From: Candidatus Auribacterota bacterium
GTDB lineage: Bacteria > Auribacterota > UBA6266
Direction of reading: 5' to 3'
Length of the DNA: 6,627 nt
Assembly: GCA_016933315.1 (NCBI GenBank)
Contig: JAFGBE010000193.1
Coordinates: 1-6,627, forward strand
Position 1 is the stretch's first letter. Every line of letters begins with the position of its first letter. Positions 5,775 through 6,627 of the stretch are shown piece by piece. Under the pieces are notes generated by a model that worked only from the letters and a program-made list of their open reading frames with translations, ran no database searches and was not told the origin of the DNA. The position numbers and the translations under genes were made by a program.

Positions 5775-6317
5775 CTAACTTTTATCAAATTTAAACCCCA
5801 GTCCGCAGCCCAGGGCTTTCAGGTTTAAGTCGATTATCCCTTTTCCTTTATGTTTCAGGACAGCCGAAAAATTCTTTCTGACCATCGGAACAGGCAGAAA
5901 CTCATCTATGGAAAGAAGCGCGCCCAAAGCTATGACATTAGCGACTTTAATCTCGCCCAGTTCCACGGCCATGTCAGTAGCAGGAATGCTGTATATCTTC
6001 CCGCTGTTTTCCGGCCGCGCGGTTCCGAGAGAAGAATTAGTTAAAATCAATCCCCCATCCTTTACCGCGCCCGCAAACTTATTTAACGAAGGTTGATTCA
6101 TCGCCAACAGTATGTCGGCTTCTTCGATACACGGGGAAGCGATGTGTTCATCCGAAACTGTTACCTGGCAATTAGCGGTACCGCCCCTTACCTCCGCGCC
6201 GTAAGAAGGCAGATAAGTAACGTTTTTACCGGACATCATGGCTGTCAGCGCAATAAATTTTCCCAGCGCGATTATCCCCTGTCCGCCGAACCCGGATATT
6301 ATTATTTTCCTCTCCAT
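5775..6317 (-). CDS. korC: 2-oxoacid:ferredoxin oxidoreductase, gamma subunit
   Basis: This is the gamma subunit of a ferredoxin-linked 2-oxoacid oxidoreductase, probably the 2-oxoglutarate type, which interconverts 2-oxoglutarate and succinyl-CoA with ferredoxin as electron carrier. The 180-residue protein starts with the typical KIIISGFGGQG (4-14). It carries SYGAEVRGGTANC (38-50), the counterpart of the conserved SYGPEMRGGTA of the family, and a VANVIALGAL segment (125-134). I chose ATG 6317: AGG at 6327-6325 precedes it by seven bases and the N-terminus matches the family. ATG 6320 directly before it is nearly as good, and a start at 6362 would overlap korB by 41 bases without family support. 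It begins four bases after the korB stop, so the subunits are surely co-translated. Which 2-oxoacid is used cannot be told from this subunit alone; IorB- or VorC-type paralogs look similar. Confidence 0.9.
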   Translation of the reverse strand: MERKIIISGFGGQGIIALGKFIALTAMMSGKNVTYLPSYGAEVRGGTANCQVTVSDEHIASPCIEEADILLAMNQPSLNKFAGAVKDGGLILTNSSLGTARPENSGKIYSIPATDMAVELGEIKVANVIALGALLSIDEFLPVPMVRKNFSAVLKHKGKGIIDLNLKALGCGLGFKFDKS

Positions 6318-6321
6318 CATT

Positions 6322-6627
6322 TTACCTGACAGTATTTTTAATTTCCCCCGGGGGAAACACATTTAGAAGCTTATCATCTATATGCCGCAAAGACTCAAGA
6401 GGCGTAAGGCCCCAATACGTAGGGCACGGGGAAATCATTTCCACAAGAGAAAAACCCTTCTTAGCCATCTGAATCAGGAAACTGTCTTTTATCGCATTCT
6501 TCACTTTTAAGATATTTGCCGGAGTAGACAGGGCTCCCCGGTAAAGATATCTGGCCCCTTCAAGAACAGAAAGAAGTTCGCACACCTTTATAGGAGAACC
6601 TGCCGTTTCTTTCTCCCTACCGTAAGG
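6322..6627 (-). CDS. korB: 2-oxoacid:ferredoxin oxidoreductase, beta subunit (C-terminal part)
   Basis: This is the last 101 residues of the beta subunit, which in the intact enzyme binds thiamine diphosphate and holds the 2-oxoacid intermediate. The frame is open to the right edge of the window, so the N-terminal part and the TPP-binding region lie outside. The visible part shows a PYGR element at its start, then GSPIKVCELL, EGARYLYRGAL and SPCPTYWGL, the usual end of KorB-type subunits. The phrase EMISPCPTYWG is typical of the 2-oxoglutarate class. A GTG at 6585 lies inside this frame but is an internal valine, since conserved residues continue upstream. korC follows after four bases, and korA with a possible ferredoxin subunit would be expected beyond the right edge. 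Confidence 0.92.
   Translation of the reverse strand, partial: PYGREKETAGSPIKVCELLSVLEGARYLYRGALSTPANILKVKNAIKDSFLIQMAKKGFSLVEMISPCPTYWGLTPLESLRHIDDKLLNVFPPGEIKNTVR

Noticed and set aside
6318..6362. Upstream start for korC at 6362
   Set aside because: It would add 15 residues without family similarity and overlap korB by 41 bases; ATG 6317 has better ribosome-binding-site spacing.
6322..6585. A separate 87-codon gene starting at GTG 6585
   Set aside because: The frame continues upstream to the window edge with KorB-like residues, so the GTG encodes an internal valine.

Overview
This window looks like ordinary chromosomal housekeeping DNA from an anaerobic bacterium. All eight recognisable protein genes and one tRNA gene lie on the minus strand, so the reading order is from the right edge to the left. 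The ferredoxin-type 2-oxoacid oxidoreductase genes point to anaerobic metabolism. A MerR-like stub next to tRNA-Pro, together with plsY-gpsA, resembles arrangements in deep-branching uncultured Gram-negative-type lineages (Omnitrophota-like or deltaproteobacteria-like). That placement is only an impression, and no taxonomic marker here settles it.

In transcription order, the first run is korB (3' end only, cut by the right edge), korC, gltX, pgsA and der. The gaps are 4, 18, 54 and 9 bases, so it is probably one transcript. A 90-base AT-rich gap follows. It holds a 9-bp hairpin over the der stop codon and a convincing promoter with an extended -10. The second run is plsY, gpsA and a small merR-type gene (gaps 2 and 26 bases). 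Next, 69 bases downstream, comes tRNA-Pro(GGG) with an encoded CCA. The last 160 bases at the left edge hold no gene I can identify, only an inverted repeat.

Several genes work together. GpsA makes sn-glycerol 3-phosphate, PlsY acylates it to lysophosphatidate, and PgsA uses glycerol 3-phosphate again to make phosphatidylglycerol phosphate, so three steps of membrane lipid synthesis flank the ribosome-assembly GTPase Der. KorBC handles 2-oxoacids with ferredoxin, and GltX charges tRNA with glutamate.

I revised several starts from ribosome-binding sites: gltX begins at ATG 5756, korC at ATG 6317 and gpsA at ATG 1662. pgsA uses a TTG codon behind a perfect Shine-Dalgarno sequence. The most unusual protein feature is a compact glutamyl-tRNA synthetase that lacks about 30 residues of the usual zinc-binding/connective insertion. 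I found no sign of a novel system, mobile element, CRISPR array or phage gene.
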